Assembly: GCA_949130485.1 (NCBI GenBank)
Contig: OX422185.1
Span: 8,347,127-8,411,126 of the forward strand
DNA length: 64,000 nt
Source of the DNA: Agelas oroides
Lineage: Eukaryota; Porifera; Demospongiae; Agelasida; Agelasidae
Reading direction: 5' to 3'
The position numbers and the translations under genes are program-made. How positions within the stretch are numbered: position 1 is the stretch's first letter; the number at the start of each line of letters is the position of its first letter. Below are positions 36,681 to 52,600 of the stretch, in pieces. Under the pieces are notes generated by a model that made no database searches, had not been told where the DNA came from, and saw nothing but the letters and a program-made list of their open reading frames with translations.

Positions 36681-39600
36681 TCTACTTGACTCTACTACAC
36701 TCTACCATGGCTCTACTTGTCTCAACTTGAGTCCACTACACTGTACCTTGGCTCTACTTGGCTCCACTTGACTCTACTACACTCTACCATGTCTCTACCT
36801 GGCTCTACTACATTCTACCATGGCTCTACTTTGCTCTAGTTCAGTCGACTACACTCTACCTTGGCTCTACATGGCTCTACTGACTCTACTACACTATATC
36901 ATTGCTAGACCTGGCTCTACTTGTCTCTACTACACTCTACCTTGGCTCTACTACATCCTACCATGGATCCACGTGACTCTACTTGACTCTCCTACACTCT
37001 ACCATGGTTCTACCTTGCTCTACTACATTCTACCATGGCTCTACTTGATTCTACATGACTCTACTACATTCTACCATGCCTCTACTTGACTCTGCTTCAC
37101 TCTACTACACTCTACCATGGCTCTACTTGGCTCTACTTGAGTCTACTACACTCTACCTTGGCACTACTTGGCTCTACTTGACTCTACTACACTCTACCAT
37201 GGCTCTACTCCATTGTATATCATGGCTCTACTTTACACTACATGACTCTACTACATTCTACCATGGCTCTACTTGACTCTACTACACACTACCATGGCTC
37301 AACTTGGCTCTACTTGACTCAACTACATTCTACCATGGCTCTACTTGACTCTACTTGACTCTACTACATACTACCATGAATCTACTTGTCTCTACGTGAT
37401 TCTACAGCACTCTACCGTGCCTCTACTTGGCTCTACTTGACTCTGCTACTCTGCCATGGCTCCACGTGACTCTACGTGACTATACTACATTCTACCATTG
37501 CTCTACTTGACTCTGTATGCCTCTACTACATTGTACCATCGCTCTACAAGACTCTACATGACTCTACTACATTCTGCCATGGCTCTACTTGACTCAACTT
37601 GACTGTACTACACTCTACCTTGGCTCTACTACATTCTAACATTGCTCGACGTGATTCTACTTGACTCTACTACACACTACCATGGCTCTACCTTGCTCTA
37701 CTACATTCTACCATGGCTCTACTTGACTCTACATGACTCTACTACATTCTACCATGGCTCTAGTTGACTCTAATTGACTCGACTACACTCTATCATGGCT
37801 CTACTTGGCTCTACTTGAGTCCACTATACTCTACCTCGGCTCTACTTGGCTCTACTTGACTCTACTACACTCTACCATGGCTCTACTCCATTGTATATCA
37901 TGGCTCTACTTCACACTACATGACTCTACTACATTCTACCATGGCTCTACTTGACTCTACCATGGCTCTACTTGGCTTTACTTGACTCTACTACACTCTA
38001 CCATGGCTCTACTTGGCTCTATGTGACTCTACTACAGTCTACCATGGCTCTACTTGGCTCTACTTCACTCTACTACACTCTACCTTGGCTCTACTACATT
38101 CTACCATGGCTCCATGTGACTCTACTTGACTCTGCTGCATTCTACCATGGCTCTACCTGGCTCTACTATATTCTACCATGGCTCTACTTGACTCTACTAC
38201 ACTCTACGATGGCTCTACTTGGCTCTACTTTACTCTACTACACTATATCATTGTAGACCTGGCTCTACTTGTCTCTACTACTCTCCACCTTGGCTCTACT
38301 ACATCCTACCATGGATCCACGTGACTCTACTTGACTCTCCTACACTCTACCATGGCTCTACCTTGCTTTACTACATTCTACCATGGCTCTACTTGACTCT
38401 ACATGACTCTACTATACTCTACCATGGCTCTACTGTGCTCTACTTGAGTCCACTACACTCTACCTTTGCTCTACTTGGCTCTACTTGACTCTACTACCCT
38501 CTACCATGGCTCTACTCCATTGTATATCATGGCTCTACTTCACACTACATGACTCTACTACATTCTACCATGGCTCTACTTGACTCTACTTGACTCTACT
38601 ACACTCTACCATGGCTCTACTTGGTTCTACTTGAGTCCACTACACCCTACCTTGGCTCTACTTGGCTCTACGTGACTCTACTACACTCTACCATGTCTCT
38701 ACTACACTCTACTATGGCTCCACGTGACTTTACGTGACTCTACTGCATTCCACCATAGCTCTACTTGACTCTGTATGCCTCTACTACATTCTACCATGGC
38801 TCTACTTGACTCTACTTGACCCTACTACATTCTGCCATGGCTCTACTTGACTCTACTTGACTGTACTACACTCTACCTTTGCTCTACTACATTCTAACAT
38901 GGCTCCACGTGACTCTACTTGACTCTACTACACTCTATCAACGCTCTACCTTGCTCTACTACATTCTACCATGGCTCTACTTGACTCTACATGACTCTAC
39001 TACATTGTACCATGGCTCTACTTGACTCTACTTGACTCTACTATATTCTACCATGGCTCTACTTGGCTCTACTTGAGTCCACTTCACTCTACCTTGGCTC
39101 TACTTGGCTCTACTTGACTCTACTACACTCTACCATGGCTCTACTGCATTGTATATCATGGCTCTACTTCGCACTACATGACTCTACTACATTCTGCCAT
39201 GGCTCTACTTGACTCTACTTGACTCTACTACACTCTTCCATGGCTCTACTTGGTTCTACTTGAGTCCACTACACCCTACCTTGGCTCTACTTGGCTCTAC
39301 GTGACTCTACTACACTCTACCATGTCTCTACTACATTCTACTATGGCTCCACGTGACTTTACGTGACTCTACTGCATTCTACCATAGCTCTACTTAACTC
39401 TGTATGCCTCTACTACATTCTACCATGGCTCTACTTGACTCTACTTGACCCTGCTACATTCTGCCATGGCTCTACTTGATTCTACTTGACTGTACTACAC
39501 TCTACCTTTGCTCTACTACATTCTAACATGGCTCCACGTGACTCTAATTGACTCTACTACACTCTATCATGGCTCTACCTTGCTCTACTACATTCTACCA

Positions 39601-42600
39601 TGGCTCTACTTGACTCTACATGACTCTACTACATTGTACCATGGCTCTACTTGACTCTACTTGACTCTACTACACTCTATCATGGCTCTACTTGGTTCTA
39701 CCTGAGTCCACTACACTCTATCTTGGCTCTACTTGGCTCTACTTGACTTTACTACACTCTACCATGGCTCTACTTCACACTACATGAGTCTACTACATTC
39801 TTCCATGGCTCTACTTGACTCTACTACACTCTACCATGGCTCTACTCCATTGTACCATGGCTCTACTTGACACTACATGATCCTACTAAATGTTACCATG
39901 GCTCTTCTTGACTCTACTTGACTCTCGTACACTCTACCATTGCTCTACTTGGATCTACTGCACTCTAGCATGGCTCTATTTGACTCTACTTGACTCTACT
40001 ACACTCTACCATGGCTCTACTTGTCTCTACTTGACGGTACTACACTCTACCATGTCTATACTACATTCTACCATGGCTCCACGTGACTCTACTTGAGTCT
40101 ACTACATTCTACGATAGCTCTACTTGACTCTGTATACCTCTAATACATTCTACTATGGCTCTGCTTGACTCTACTTGACTGTATTACACTCTACATTGGC
40201 TGTACTACATTCTACCATGGCTCAACTTGACTCTACTTGACTCTACTGCATTCTACCATGTCTCTAATACATTCTACCATGGCTCCACGTGACTCTACGT
40301 GACTCTACTTCATTCTACCATAGCTCTACTGGACTCTGTATGCCTCTACTACATTCTACCATGGCTCTACTTGACTCTACTTGATTCTACATCACTCTAC
40401 TACATTGTACCATGGCTCTACTTGACTCTACTTGACTCTACTACACTCTATCATGGCTCTACTTGGCTCTACTTGAGTCCACTACACTCTACCTTGGTTC
40501 TACTTGGCTCTACTTGACTCTACTACACTCTACCATGGCTCAACTTGGCTCTACTTGACTCTACTACACTCTACCATGACTCTACTCCATTGTACCATAT
40601 CTCTACTTAACACTTCATGATTCTACTAAAAGTTACCGTCGCTCTTCTTGACTCTACTTGACTCTCCTACACTCTACCATTGCTCTACTTGGCTCTACTA
40701 CACTCTACCATGGCTCTATTTGGCTCTACTTGACTCTACTACAATCTACCATGGCTCTACTTGCCTCTACTTGACTGTACTACACTCTACCATGTCTCTA
40801 CTACATTCTACCATGGCTCCACGTGACTCTACTTGACTCTACTACATTCTACGATAGCTCAACTTGACTCTGTATACCTCTAATACATTCTACTATGGCT
40901 CTGCTTGACTCTACTTGAATGTAGTACACTCTACCTTGGTTGTACTACATTCTACCATGGCTCTACTTGACTCTACTTGATTCTACATCACTCTACTACA
41001 TTGTACCATGGCTCTACTTGACTCTACTTGACTCTACTACACTCTATCATGGCTCTACTTGGCTCTACTTGAGTGCACTACACTCTACCTTGGCTCTACT
41101 TGGCTCTACTTGACTCTACTACACTCTACCTTGGCTAAAATTGGCTCTACTTGACTCTACTACACTCTACCATGGCTCTACTCCATTGTACCATAGCTCT
41201 ACTTGACACTACATGATTCTACTAAAAGTTGCCGTGGCTCTTGTTGACTCTACTTAACTCTCCTACACTCTACCATTGCCCTACTTGGCTCTACTACACT
41301 CTACCATGCCTCTATTTGTCTCTACTTGACTCTACTACACTCTACCATGGCTCTACTTGTCTCTACTTGACTGTACTACACTCTACCATGTCTCTACTAC
41401 ATTCTACCATGGCTCCACGTGACTCTACTTGACTCTACTACATTCTACGATAGCTCTACTTGACTCTGTATACCTCTAATACATTCTACTATATCTCTGC
41501 TTGACTCTACTTGACTGTAGTACACTCTACCTTGGCTGTACTACATTCTACCATGGCTCCACTTTACTCTATTTGACTCTACTGCATTCTACCATGGCTC
41601 TACGTGGCTCTAGTATATTCTACCATGGCTTTACTTGGTTCTACATGACTCTACTACATGCTACCGTGGCTCTACGTGACTCTACCTGACTCTCCTACAC
41701 TCTACCATGGCTCTACTTCATAGACCCTTGTCTCTACTTGACACTACATGACTCTATTACATTCTACCATGGCTCTACTTGCCTCTACTTGACACTACTA
41801 CAATCTACCATGATTCTACTTGGCTCTATGTGACTCTACCACACTCTACTGTGGCTCTACGTGGCTGTCCCTGACTCTACTACATTCTACCATGGCTCTA
41901 CCCCAAAGTACCATGTCTCTACTTGACACTACATGACTCTACTACATTCTACCATGGCTCTACTTGACTCTACTTGAGTCTACTACACTCTAACATGACT
42001 CTACTTGGCTCTACGTGACTGTACCACACCCTACCGTGGCTCTACTTGGCTCTACTTGACTCTACTACACTCTACCATGGCTCTACTTTGCTCTACTACA
42101 CTCTACCATGGCTCTACTTGACTCTACATGACTCTAATACATTCAACCATGGCTGTACTTGACTCTACATGACTCTACTACACTCTACCATGGTTCTACT
42201 TGACTGTACTTGAGTCCACTACGCTCTACCTTGGCTCTACTTAGCTCTACTTGACTCTACTACACTCTACAATGGCTCTACTCCATTGTACCACGGCTCT
42301 ACCTGACTCTACTTCACACTACATGACTATACTACATTCTACCATGGCTCTACTTGACTCTACATGACTCTAATACATTCAACCATGGCTGTACTTGACT
42401 CTACATGACTCTACTACACTCTACCATCGTTCTACTTGACTGTACTTGAGTCCACTACGCTCTACCTTGGCTCTACTTGGCTCTACTTGATTCTACTACA
42501 CTCTACCATGGCTCTACTCCATTGTACCATGGCTCTACTTGACTCTACTTCACACTACATGACTATACTACATTCTACCATGGCTCTACTTGACTCTACA

Positions 42601-42850
42601 TGAGTCTAATACATTCAACCATGGCTGTACTTGACTCTACATGACTCTACTACACTCTACCATGGTTCTACTTGACTCTACTTGAGTCCACTACGCTCTA
42701 CCTTGGCTCTACTTGGCTCTACTTGACTCTACTACACTCTACCATGGCTCTACTCCATTGTACCATGGCTCTACTTGACTCTACTTCACACTACATGACT
42801 ATACTACATTCTACCATGGCTCTACTTGACTCTACATGACTCTACTACAT

Positions 42851-44110
42851 TCTACTATGGCTCTACTTGACTCTACTTGACTCGACTACACTCTATCATG
42901 GCTCTACTTGAGTCCACTACACTCTACCTTGGCTCAACTTGGCTCTACTTGACTCTACTACACTCTACCATGGCTCTACTCCATTGTACCATGGCTCTAC
43001 TTGACACTACATGATTCTACAAAATGCTACCATGGCTCTTCTTAACTCTACTTGACTCTCCTACACTCTACCATTGCTCTACTTGGCTCTACTGCACTCT
43101 ACCATGGCTCTACGTGGCTCTACTTGACTCTACTACACTGTACTATCTCTCTACTACATCCTACCATGGCTCCACGTGACTCTACGTGACTCTACTACAT
43201 TCTCCCATAGCTCTACTTGACTCTGTATGCCTCCACTACATTCTACCATGGCTCTTCTTGACTCTACTTGACTCTCCTACACTCTCCCATTGCTCTACTT
43301 GGCTGTACTTGGCTCTACTACACACTAACATGGCTCTACCTGGCTGTACGTGACTCTACTACACTCTACCATGGCTCTACTCCATTGTATATCATGGCTT
43401 TACTTCACACTACATGACTATACTACATTCTACCATGGCTCTACTTGACTCTACATGACTCTACTACATTCTACTATGGCTCTACTTGACTCTACTTGAC
43501 TCGACTACACTCTATCATGGCTCTACTTGAGTCCACTACACTCTACCTTGGCTCAACTTGGCTCTACTTGACTCTACTACACTCTACCATGGCTCTACTC
43601 CATTGTACCATGGCTCTACTTGACACTACATGATTCTACAAAATGCTACCATGGCTCTTCTTAACTCTACTTGACTCTCCTACACTCTACCATTGCTCTA
43701 CTTGGCTCTACTGCACTCTACCATGGCTCTACGTGGCTCTACTTGACTCTACTACACTGTACTATGTCTCTACTACATTCTACCATGGCTCCACGTGACT
43801 CTACGTGACTCTACTACATTCTCCCATAGCTCTACTTGACTCTGTATGCTTTCACTACATTCTACCATGGCTCTTCTTAACTCTACTTGACTCTCCTACA
43901 CTCTCCCATTGCTCTACTTGGCTGTACTTGGCTCTACTACACACTAACATGGCTCTACCTGGCTGTACGTGACCCTACTACACTCTACCATGGCTCTACT
44001 TGACTCTACTACACTCTACCATGGCTCTACTCCATTGTATATCATGGCTCTACTTCACACTACATGACTCTACTACATTCTACCATGGCTCTACTTGAAT
44101 CTACTACACT
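42851..44110 (+). repeat. 619-bp higher-order repeat pair
   Basis: The rare junction TCTACTATGG, followed by TTGACTCGACTACACTC, occurs at 42851 and 43470 (619 bp). The equivalent pair farther right, at 49700 and 50350, is 650 bp apart, so one copy differs by exactly one 31-bp block. Confidence 0.75.
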
Positions 44111-44807
44111 CTACCATGGCTCAACGTTGGTCTACTTGACTCTACTACACTCTACCATGGCTCTACTCCATTGTACCATGGCTCTACTTGACACTACATG
44201 ATTCTACTGAATTCTACCATGGCTCTTCTTGACTCTACTTGACTCTCCTACACTCTACCATTGCTCTACTTGGCTCTACTACACTCTACCATGGCTCTAC
44301 TTGGCTCTACTTGACTCTACTACACTCTACCATGGCACTACTTGGCTCTACTTGACACTACTACACTCTACCATGTCTCTACTACATTCTACCATGGCTC
44401 CACGTGACTCTACGTGACTCTACTACATTCTACCAAAGCTCTACTTGACTCTGTATGCCTCTACTACATTCTACCATAGCTCTTCGTGACGCTACTTGAC
44501 TCTACTACATTCTGCCATGGCTCTACTTGACTCTACTTGACTGTACTACACTCTACCTTGGCTCTACTACATTCTACCATGGCTCCACGTGACTCTACTC
44601 GACTCTACTGCATTCTACCATGGCTCTACCTGGCTCTACTACATTCTACCATGGCTCTACTTGGTACTACATGACTCTACTACATGCTATCGTGGTTCTA
44701 CTTCGCTCCACATGACTCCACGACACTCTTCCATGGCTCTACTCCATTGTACCATGGCTGTACTTGACACTACATGACTCTCCTACATTCTAACTTGGCT
44801 CTACTTG

Positions 44808-47800
44808 ACTCTACTACACTATACCATTGCTAGTCCTGGCTCTACTTGTCTACTACACTCTACCTTGGCACTACAACATCGTACCATGGATCCACGTGAC
44901 TCTACTTGACTCTACTACACTCTACCATGTCTCTACCTGCCTCTACTACATTCTACCATGGCTCTACTTTCCTCTACTTGAGTCCACTACACTCTACCTT
45001 GGCTCTACTTGACTCTACTTGAGTCTACTAAACTGTACCATGGCTCTACTTGGCTCTATGTGACTCTACTACAGTCTACCATGGCTCTACTTGGATCTAC
45101 TTGACTCTATTACATTCTACCATAGTTGTACTTGTCTCTATATGAGTCTACTGGATTCAACCATAGCTCTACTTGACTCTGTATGCCTCTACTACATTCT
45201 ACCATGGTTCTTCTTGACTCTACTTGACTCTCCTACACTCTCCCATTCCTCTACGTGGCTCTACTTGACTCTACTACACTCTACCATGGCTCTACTTGAC
45301 ACTACTTGAGTCTACTACATTCTGCCATGGCTCTACTTGACTCTACCTGACTGTACTACACTCTACCTTGGCTCTACTACATTCTACCATGGCTCCACGT
45401 GATTCTACTTGACTCTACTTCATTCTACCATGGCTCTACCTGGCTCTACTACATTCTACCATGGCTCTACTTGGTAACACATCACTCTACTACATGCTAC
45501 CATGGCTCTACTTGGCTGTACATGACTCTACTACACTCTACCATGGCTCTACTAAATTGTACCATATCTTTACTACACTATACCATTGCTAGTCCTGGCT
45601 CTACTTGTCTACTACACTCTACTTTGGCTCTACTAGATCCTACCATGGATCCACGTGACTCTACTTGACTCTACTACACTCTACCCTGGCTCTACCTGGC
45701 TCTACTACATTGTACCATGGCTCTACTTTGCTCTCCTTGAGTCCATTACACTCTACCTTGGCTCTACTTGGCTCTACTTGACTCTACTAAACTCTACCAT
45801 TCCTCTACTTGGCTCTATGTGACTCTACTACAGTCTACCATGGCTCTACTTGGATCTACTTGACTTTACTACATTCTACCATAGTTCTACTTGTCTCTAT
45901 ATGACTCTACTGCATTCTACCATACCTCTACTTGACTCTGTATGCCTCTACTACATTCTACCATGGCTCTTCTTGACTCTACTTGACTATACTACACTCT
46001 ACCTTGGCTCTACTACATTCTACCATGGCTGCACGTGACTCTACTTGACTCTACTGCATTCTACCATGGCTCTACCTGGCTCTACTTCATTCTACCATGG
46101 CTCTATTTGGCTCTACCAGACTCTACTACATGCTACCGTGGCTCTACATGGCTCTACCTGACTCTACTACACTCTACCATGGCTGTACCCATAGTACCAT
46201 GTCTCCACTTGACACTACATGACTCTACTACACTCTACCATGGCTCTACTTGCCTCTACTTGAGTCTACTACACTCTAACATGACTCTACTTGGCTATAC
46301 GTGACTCTACCACACTCTACCGTGGCTCTACTTGGCTCTACTTCACTCTACTACACTCTACCATGGCTCTACTCCATTGTACCATGGCTCTACTTGACTC
46401 TACTAGACTCTACGATGGCTCTACTTGCCTCTACTACACTATATCATTGCTAGACCTGGCTCTACTTGACTCTCCTACACTCTACCATGGCTCTACCTTG
46501 CTCTACTACATTCTACCATGGCTCTACTTGACTCTACATGACTCTAATACATTCAACCATGGCTCTACTTCACTCTACTTGACTCTACTACACTGTACCA
46601 TGGCTCTACTTGTCTCAACTTGAGTCCACTACACTGTACCTTGGCTCAACTTGGCTCTACTTGACTCTACTACACTCTACGATGGCTCAACGTGGCTCTA
46701 CTGGACTCTACTACACTATACCATTGTTAGTCCTGGCTCTACTTGTCTACTACACTCTACCTTGGCGCTACAACATCGTACCATGGATCCACGTGACTCT
46801 ACTTGACTCTACTACACTCTACCATGTCTCTACCTGCCTCTACTACATTCTACCATGGCTCTACGTTCCTCTACTTGAGTCCACTACACTCTACCTTGGC
46901 TCTACTTGACTCTAGTTGAGTCTACTAAACTGTACCATGGCTCTACTTGGCTCTATGTGACTCTACTACAGTCTACCATGGCTCTACTTGGATCTACTTG
47001 ACTCTACTACATTCTACCATAGTTGTACTTGTCTCTATATGAGTCTACTGCATTCAACCATAGCTCTACTTGACTCTGTATGCCTCTACTACATTCTACC
47101 ATGGTTCTTCTTGACTCTACTTGACTCTCCTACACTCTCCCATTGCTCTACGTGGCTCTACTTGACTCTACTACACTCTACCATGGCTCTACTTGACGCT
47201 ACTTGAGTCTACTACATTCTGCCATGGCTCTACTTGACTCTACCTGACTGTACTACACTCTACCTTGGCTCTACTACATTCTACCATGGCTCCACGTGAC
47301 TCTACTTGACTCTACTGCATTCTACCATGGCTCTACCTGGCTCTACTACATTCTACCATGGCTCTACTTGGTAACACATCACTCTACTACATGCTACCAT
47401 GGCTCTACTTGGCTGTACATGACTCTACTACACTCTACCATGGCTCTATTAAATTGTACCATGTCTGTACTACACTATACCATTGCTAGTCCTGGCTCTA
47501 CTTGTCTACTACACTCTACCGTGGCTCTACTACATCCTACCATGGATCCACGTGACTCTACTTGACTCTACTACAGTCTACCATGGCTCTACCTGGCTCT
47601 ACTACATTGTACCATGGCTCTACTTTGCTCTACTTGAGTCCATTACATTCTACCTTGTCTCTACTTGGCTCTACTTGACTCTACTAAACTCTACCATAGC
47701 TCTACTTGGCTCTATGTGACTCTACTACAGTCTATCATGGCTCTACTTGACTCTACATGACTCTACTACATTCTACTATGGCTCTACTTGACTCTACTTG

Positions 47801-49622
47801 ACTCGACTACACTCTATCATGGCTCTACTTGACTCTGTATGCCTCTACTACATTCTACCATGGCTCTTCTTGACTCTACTTGACTATACTACACTCTACC
47901 TTGGCTCTACTACATTCTACCATGGCTGCACGTGACTCTACTTGACTCTACTGCATTCTACCATGGCTCTACCTAGCTCTACTTCATTCTACCATGGCTC
48001 TATTTGGCTCTACCAGACTCTACTACATGCTACCGTGGCTCTACATGGCTCTACCTGACTCTACTACACTCTACCATGGCTGTACCCATAGTACCATGTC
48101 TCCACTTGACACTACATGACTCTACTACACTCTACCATGGCTCTACTTGCCTCTACTTGAGTCTACTACACTCTAACATGACTCTACTTGGCTATACGTG
48201 ACTCTACCACACTCTACCGTGGCTCTACTTGGCTCTACTTCACTCTACTACACTCTACCATGGCTCTACTCCATTGTACCATGGCTCTACTTGACTCTAC
48301 TAGACTCTACGATGGCTCTACTTGCCTCTACTACACTATATCATTGCTAGACCTGGCTCTACTTGACTCTCCTACACTCTACCATGGCTCTACCTTGCTC
48401 TACTACATTCTACCATGGCTCTACTTGACTCTACATGACTCTAATACATTCAACCATGGCTCTACTTGACTCTACTTGACTCTACTACACTCTACCATGG
48501 CTCTACTTGTCTCAACTTGAGTCCACTACACTGTACCTTGGCTCTACTTGGCTCTACTTGACTCTACTACACTCTACGATGGCTCAACGTGGCTCTACTG
48601 GACTCTACTACACTATACCATTGTTAGTCCTGGCTCTACTTGTCTACTACACTCTACCTTGGCGCTACAACATCGTACCATGGATCCACGTGACTCTACT
48701 TGACTCTACTACACTCTACCATGTCTCTACCTGCCTCTACTACATTCTACCATGGCTCTACGTTCCTCTACTTGAGTCCACTACACTCTACCTTGGCTCT
48801 ACTTGACTCTAGTTGAGTCTACTAAACTGTACCATGGCTCTACTTGGCTCTATGTGACTCTACTACAGTCTACCATGGCTCTACTTGGATCTACTTGACT
48901 CTACTACATTCTACCATAGTTGTACTTGTCTCTATATGAGTCTACTGCATTCAACCATAGCTCTACTTGACTCTGTATGCCTCTACTACATTCTACCATG
49001 GTTCTTCTTGACTCTACTTGACTCTCCTACACTCTCCCATTGCTCTACGTGGCTCTACTTGACTCTACTACACTCTACCATGGCTCTACTTGACGCTACT
49101 TGAGTCTACTACATTCTGCCATGGCTCTACTTGACTCTACCTGACTGTACTACACTCTACCTTGGCTCTACTACATTCTACCATGGCTCCACGTGACTCT
49201 ACTTGACTCTACTGCATTCTACCATGGCTCTACCTGGCTCTACTACATTCTACCATGGCTCTACTTGGTAACACATCACTCTACTACATGCTACCATGGC
49301 TCTACTTGGCTGTACATGACTCTACTACACTCTACCATGGCTCTATTAAATTGTACCATGTCTGTACTACACTATACCATTGCTAGTCCTGGCTCTACTT
49401 GTCTACTACACTCTACCGTGGCTCTACTACATCCTACCATGGATCCACGTGACTCTACTTGACTCTACTACAGTCTACCATGGCTCTACCTGGCTCTACT
49501 ACATTGCACCATGGCTCTACTTTGCTCTACTTGAGTCCATTACATTCTACCTTGTCTCTACTTGGCTCTACTTGACTCTACTAAACTCTACCATAGCTCT
49601 ACTTGGCTCTATGTGACTCTAC
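44808..49622 (+). repeat. 1897-bp higher-order repeat, two full copies plus a partial third
   Basis: Copies begin at about 44808, 46705 and 48602; the third stops at about 49622. Equivalent segments lie exactly 1897 bp apart along the length (for example 45091/46988/48885 and 45399/47296/49193). Copies two and three share private variants such as CCATTGTTAGTCC and CTACGTTCCTC that the first lacks. They are therefore the most recent pair. Confidence 0.9.
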
Positions 49623-52600
49623 TACATTCTACTATGGCTCTACTTGACTCTACTAAACTCTACCATAGCTCTACTTGACTCTACATGACTCTACTACATT
49701 CTACTATGGCTCTACTTGACTCTACTTGACTCGACTACACTCTATCATGGCTCTACTTGAGTCCACTACACTCTACCTTGGCTCAACTTGGCTCTACTTG
49801 ACTCTACTACACTCTACCATGGCTCTACTCCATTGTACCATGGCTCTACTTGACACTACATGATTCTACAAAATGCTACCATGGCTCTTCTTAACTCTAC
49901 TTGACTCTCCTACACTCTACCATTGCTCTACTTGGCTCTACTGCACTCTACCATGGCTCTACGTGACTCTACTTGACTCTACTACACTGTACTATGTCTC
50001 TACTACATTCTACCATGGCTCCACGTGACTCTACGTGACTCTACTACATTCTCCCATAGCTCTACTTGACTCTGTATGCTTCCAATACATTCTACCATGG
50101 CTCTTCTTAAATCTACTTGACTCTCCTACACTCTCCCATTTCTCTACTTGGCTGTACTTGGCTCTACTACACACTAACATGGCTCTACCTGGCTGTACGT
50201 GACTCTACTACACTCTACCATGGCTCTACTTGACTCTACTACACTCTACCATGGCTCTACTCCATTGTAGATCATGGCTCTACTTCACACTACATGACTA
50301 TACTACATTCTACCATGGCTCTACTTGACTCTACATGACTCTACTACATTCTACTATGGCTCTACTTGACTCTACTTGACTCGACTACACTCTATCATGG
50401 CTCTACTTGAGTCCACTACACTCTACCTTGGCTCAACTTGGCTCTACTTGACTCTACTACACTCTACCATGGCTCTACTCCATTGTACCATTGCTCTACT
50501 TGACACTACATGATTCTACAAAATGCTACCATGGCTCTTCTTAACTCTACTTGACTCTCCTACACTCTACCATTGCTCTACTTGGCTCTACTGCACTCTA
50601 CCATGGCTCTACGTGGCTCTACTTGACTCTACTACACTGTACTATGTCTCTACTACATTCTACCATGGCTCCACGTGACTCTACGTGACTCTACTACATT
50701 CTCCCATAGCTCTACTTGACTCTGTATGCTTCCACTACATTCTACCATGGCTCTTCTTAACTCTACTTGACTCTCCTACACTCTCCCATTGCTCTACTTG
50801 GCTGTACTTGGCTCTACTACACACTAACATGGCTCTACCTGGCTGTACGTGACCCTACTACACTCTACCATGGCTCTACTTGACTCTACTACACTCTACC
50901 ATGGCTCTACTCCATTGTATATCATGGCTCTACTTCACACTACATGACTCTACTACATTCTACCATGGCTCTACTTGAATCTACTACACTCTACCATGGC
51001 TCAACGTTGGTCTACTTGACTCTACTACACTCTACCATGGCTCTACTCCATTGTACCATGGCTCTACTTGACACTACATGATTCTACTGAATTCTACCAT
51101 GGCTCTTCTTGACTCTACTTGACTCTCCTACACTCTACCATTGCTCTACTTGGCTCTACTACACTCTACCATGGCTCTACTTGGCTCTACTTGACTCTAC
51201 TACACTCTACCATGGCACTACTTGGCTCTACTTGACACTACTACACTCTACCATGTCTCTACTACATTCTACCATGGCTCCACGTGACTCTACGTGACTC
51301 TACTACATTCTACCAAAGCTCTACTTGACTCTGTATGCCTCTACTACATTCTACCATAGCTCTTCGTGACGCTACTTGACTCTACTACATTCTGCCATGG
51401 CTCTACTTGACTCTACTTGACTGTACTACACTCTACCTTGGCTCTACTACATTCTACCATGGCTCCACGTGACTCTACTCGACTCTACTGCATTCTACCA
51501 TGGCTCTACCTGGCTCTACTACATTCTACCATGGCTCTACTTGGTACTACATGACTCTACTACATGCTATCGTGGTTCTACTTCGCTCCACATGACTCCA
51601 CGACACTCTTCCATGGCTCTACTCCATTGTACCATGGCTGTACTTGACACTACATGACTCTCCTACATTCTAACATGGCTCTACTTGACTCTACTACACT
51701 CTACGATGGCTCAACTTGGCTCTACTTGACTCTACTACACTATACCATTGCTAGTCCTGGCTCTACTTGTCTACTACACTCTACCTTGGCGCTACAACAT
51801 CGTACCATGGATCCACGTGACTCTACTTGACTCTACTGCACTCTACCATGTCTCTACCTGCCTCTACTACATTCTACCATGGCTCTACTTTCCTCTACTT
51901 GAGTCCACTACACTCTACCTTGGCTCTACTTGACTCTACTTGAGTCTACTAAACTGTACCATGGCTCTACTTGGCTCTATGTGACTCTACTACAGTCTAC
52001 CATGGCTCTACTTGGATCTACTTGACTCTACTACATTCTACCATAGTTGTACTTGTCTCTATATGAGTCTACTGCATTCAACCATAGCTCTACTTGACTC
52101 TGTATGCCTCTACTACATTCTACCATGGTTCCTCTTGACTCTACTTGACTCTCCTACACTCTGCCGTTGCTCTACGTGGCTCTACTTGACTCTACTACAC
52201 TCTACCATGGCTCTACTTGAGGCTACTTGAGTCTACTACATTCTGCCATGGCTCTACTTGACTCTACCTGAGTGTACTACACTCTACCTTGGCTCTACTA
52301 CATTCTACCATGGCTCCACGTGACTCTACTTGACTCTACTGCATTCTACCATGGCTCTACCTGGCTCTACTACATTCTACCATGGCTCTACTTGGTAACA
52401 CATCACTCTACTACATGCTACCATGGCTCTACTTGGCTGTACATGACTCTACTACACTCTACCATGGCTCTATTAAATTGTACCATGTCTGTACTACACT
52501 ATACCATTGCTAGTCCTGGCTCTACTTGTCTACTACACTCTAACTTGGCTCTACTACATTCTACCATGGATCCACGTGACTCTACTTGACTCTACTACAG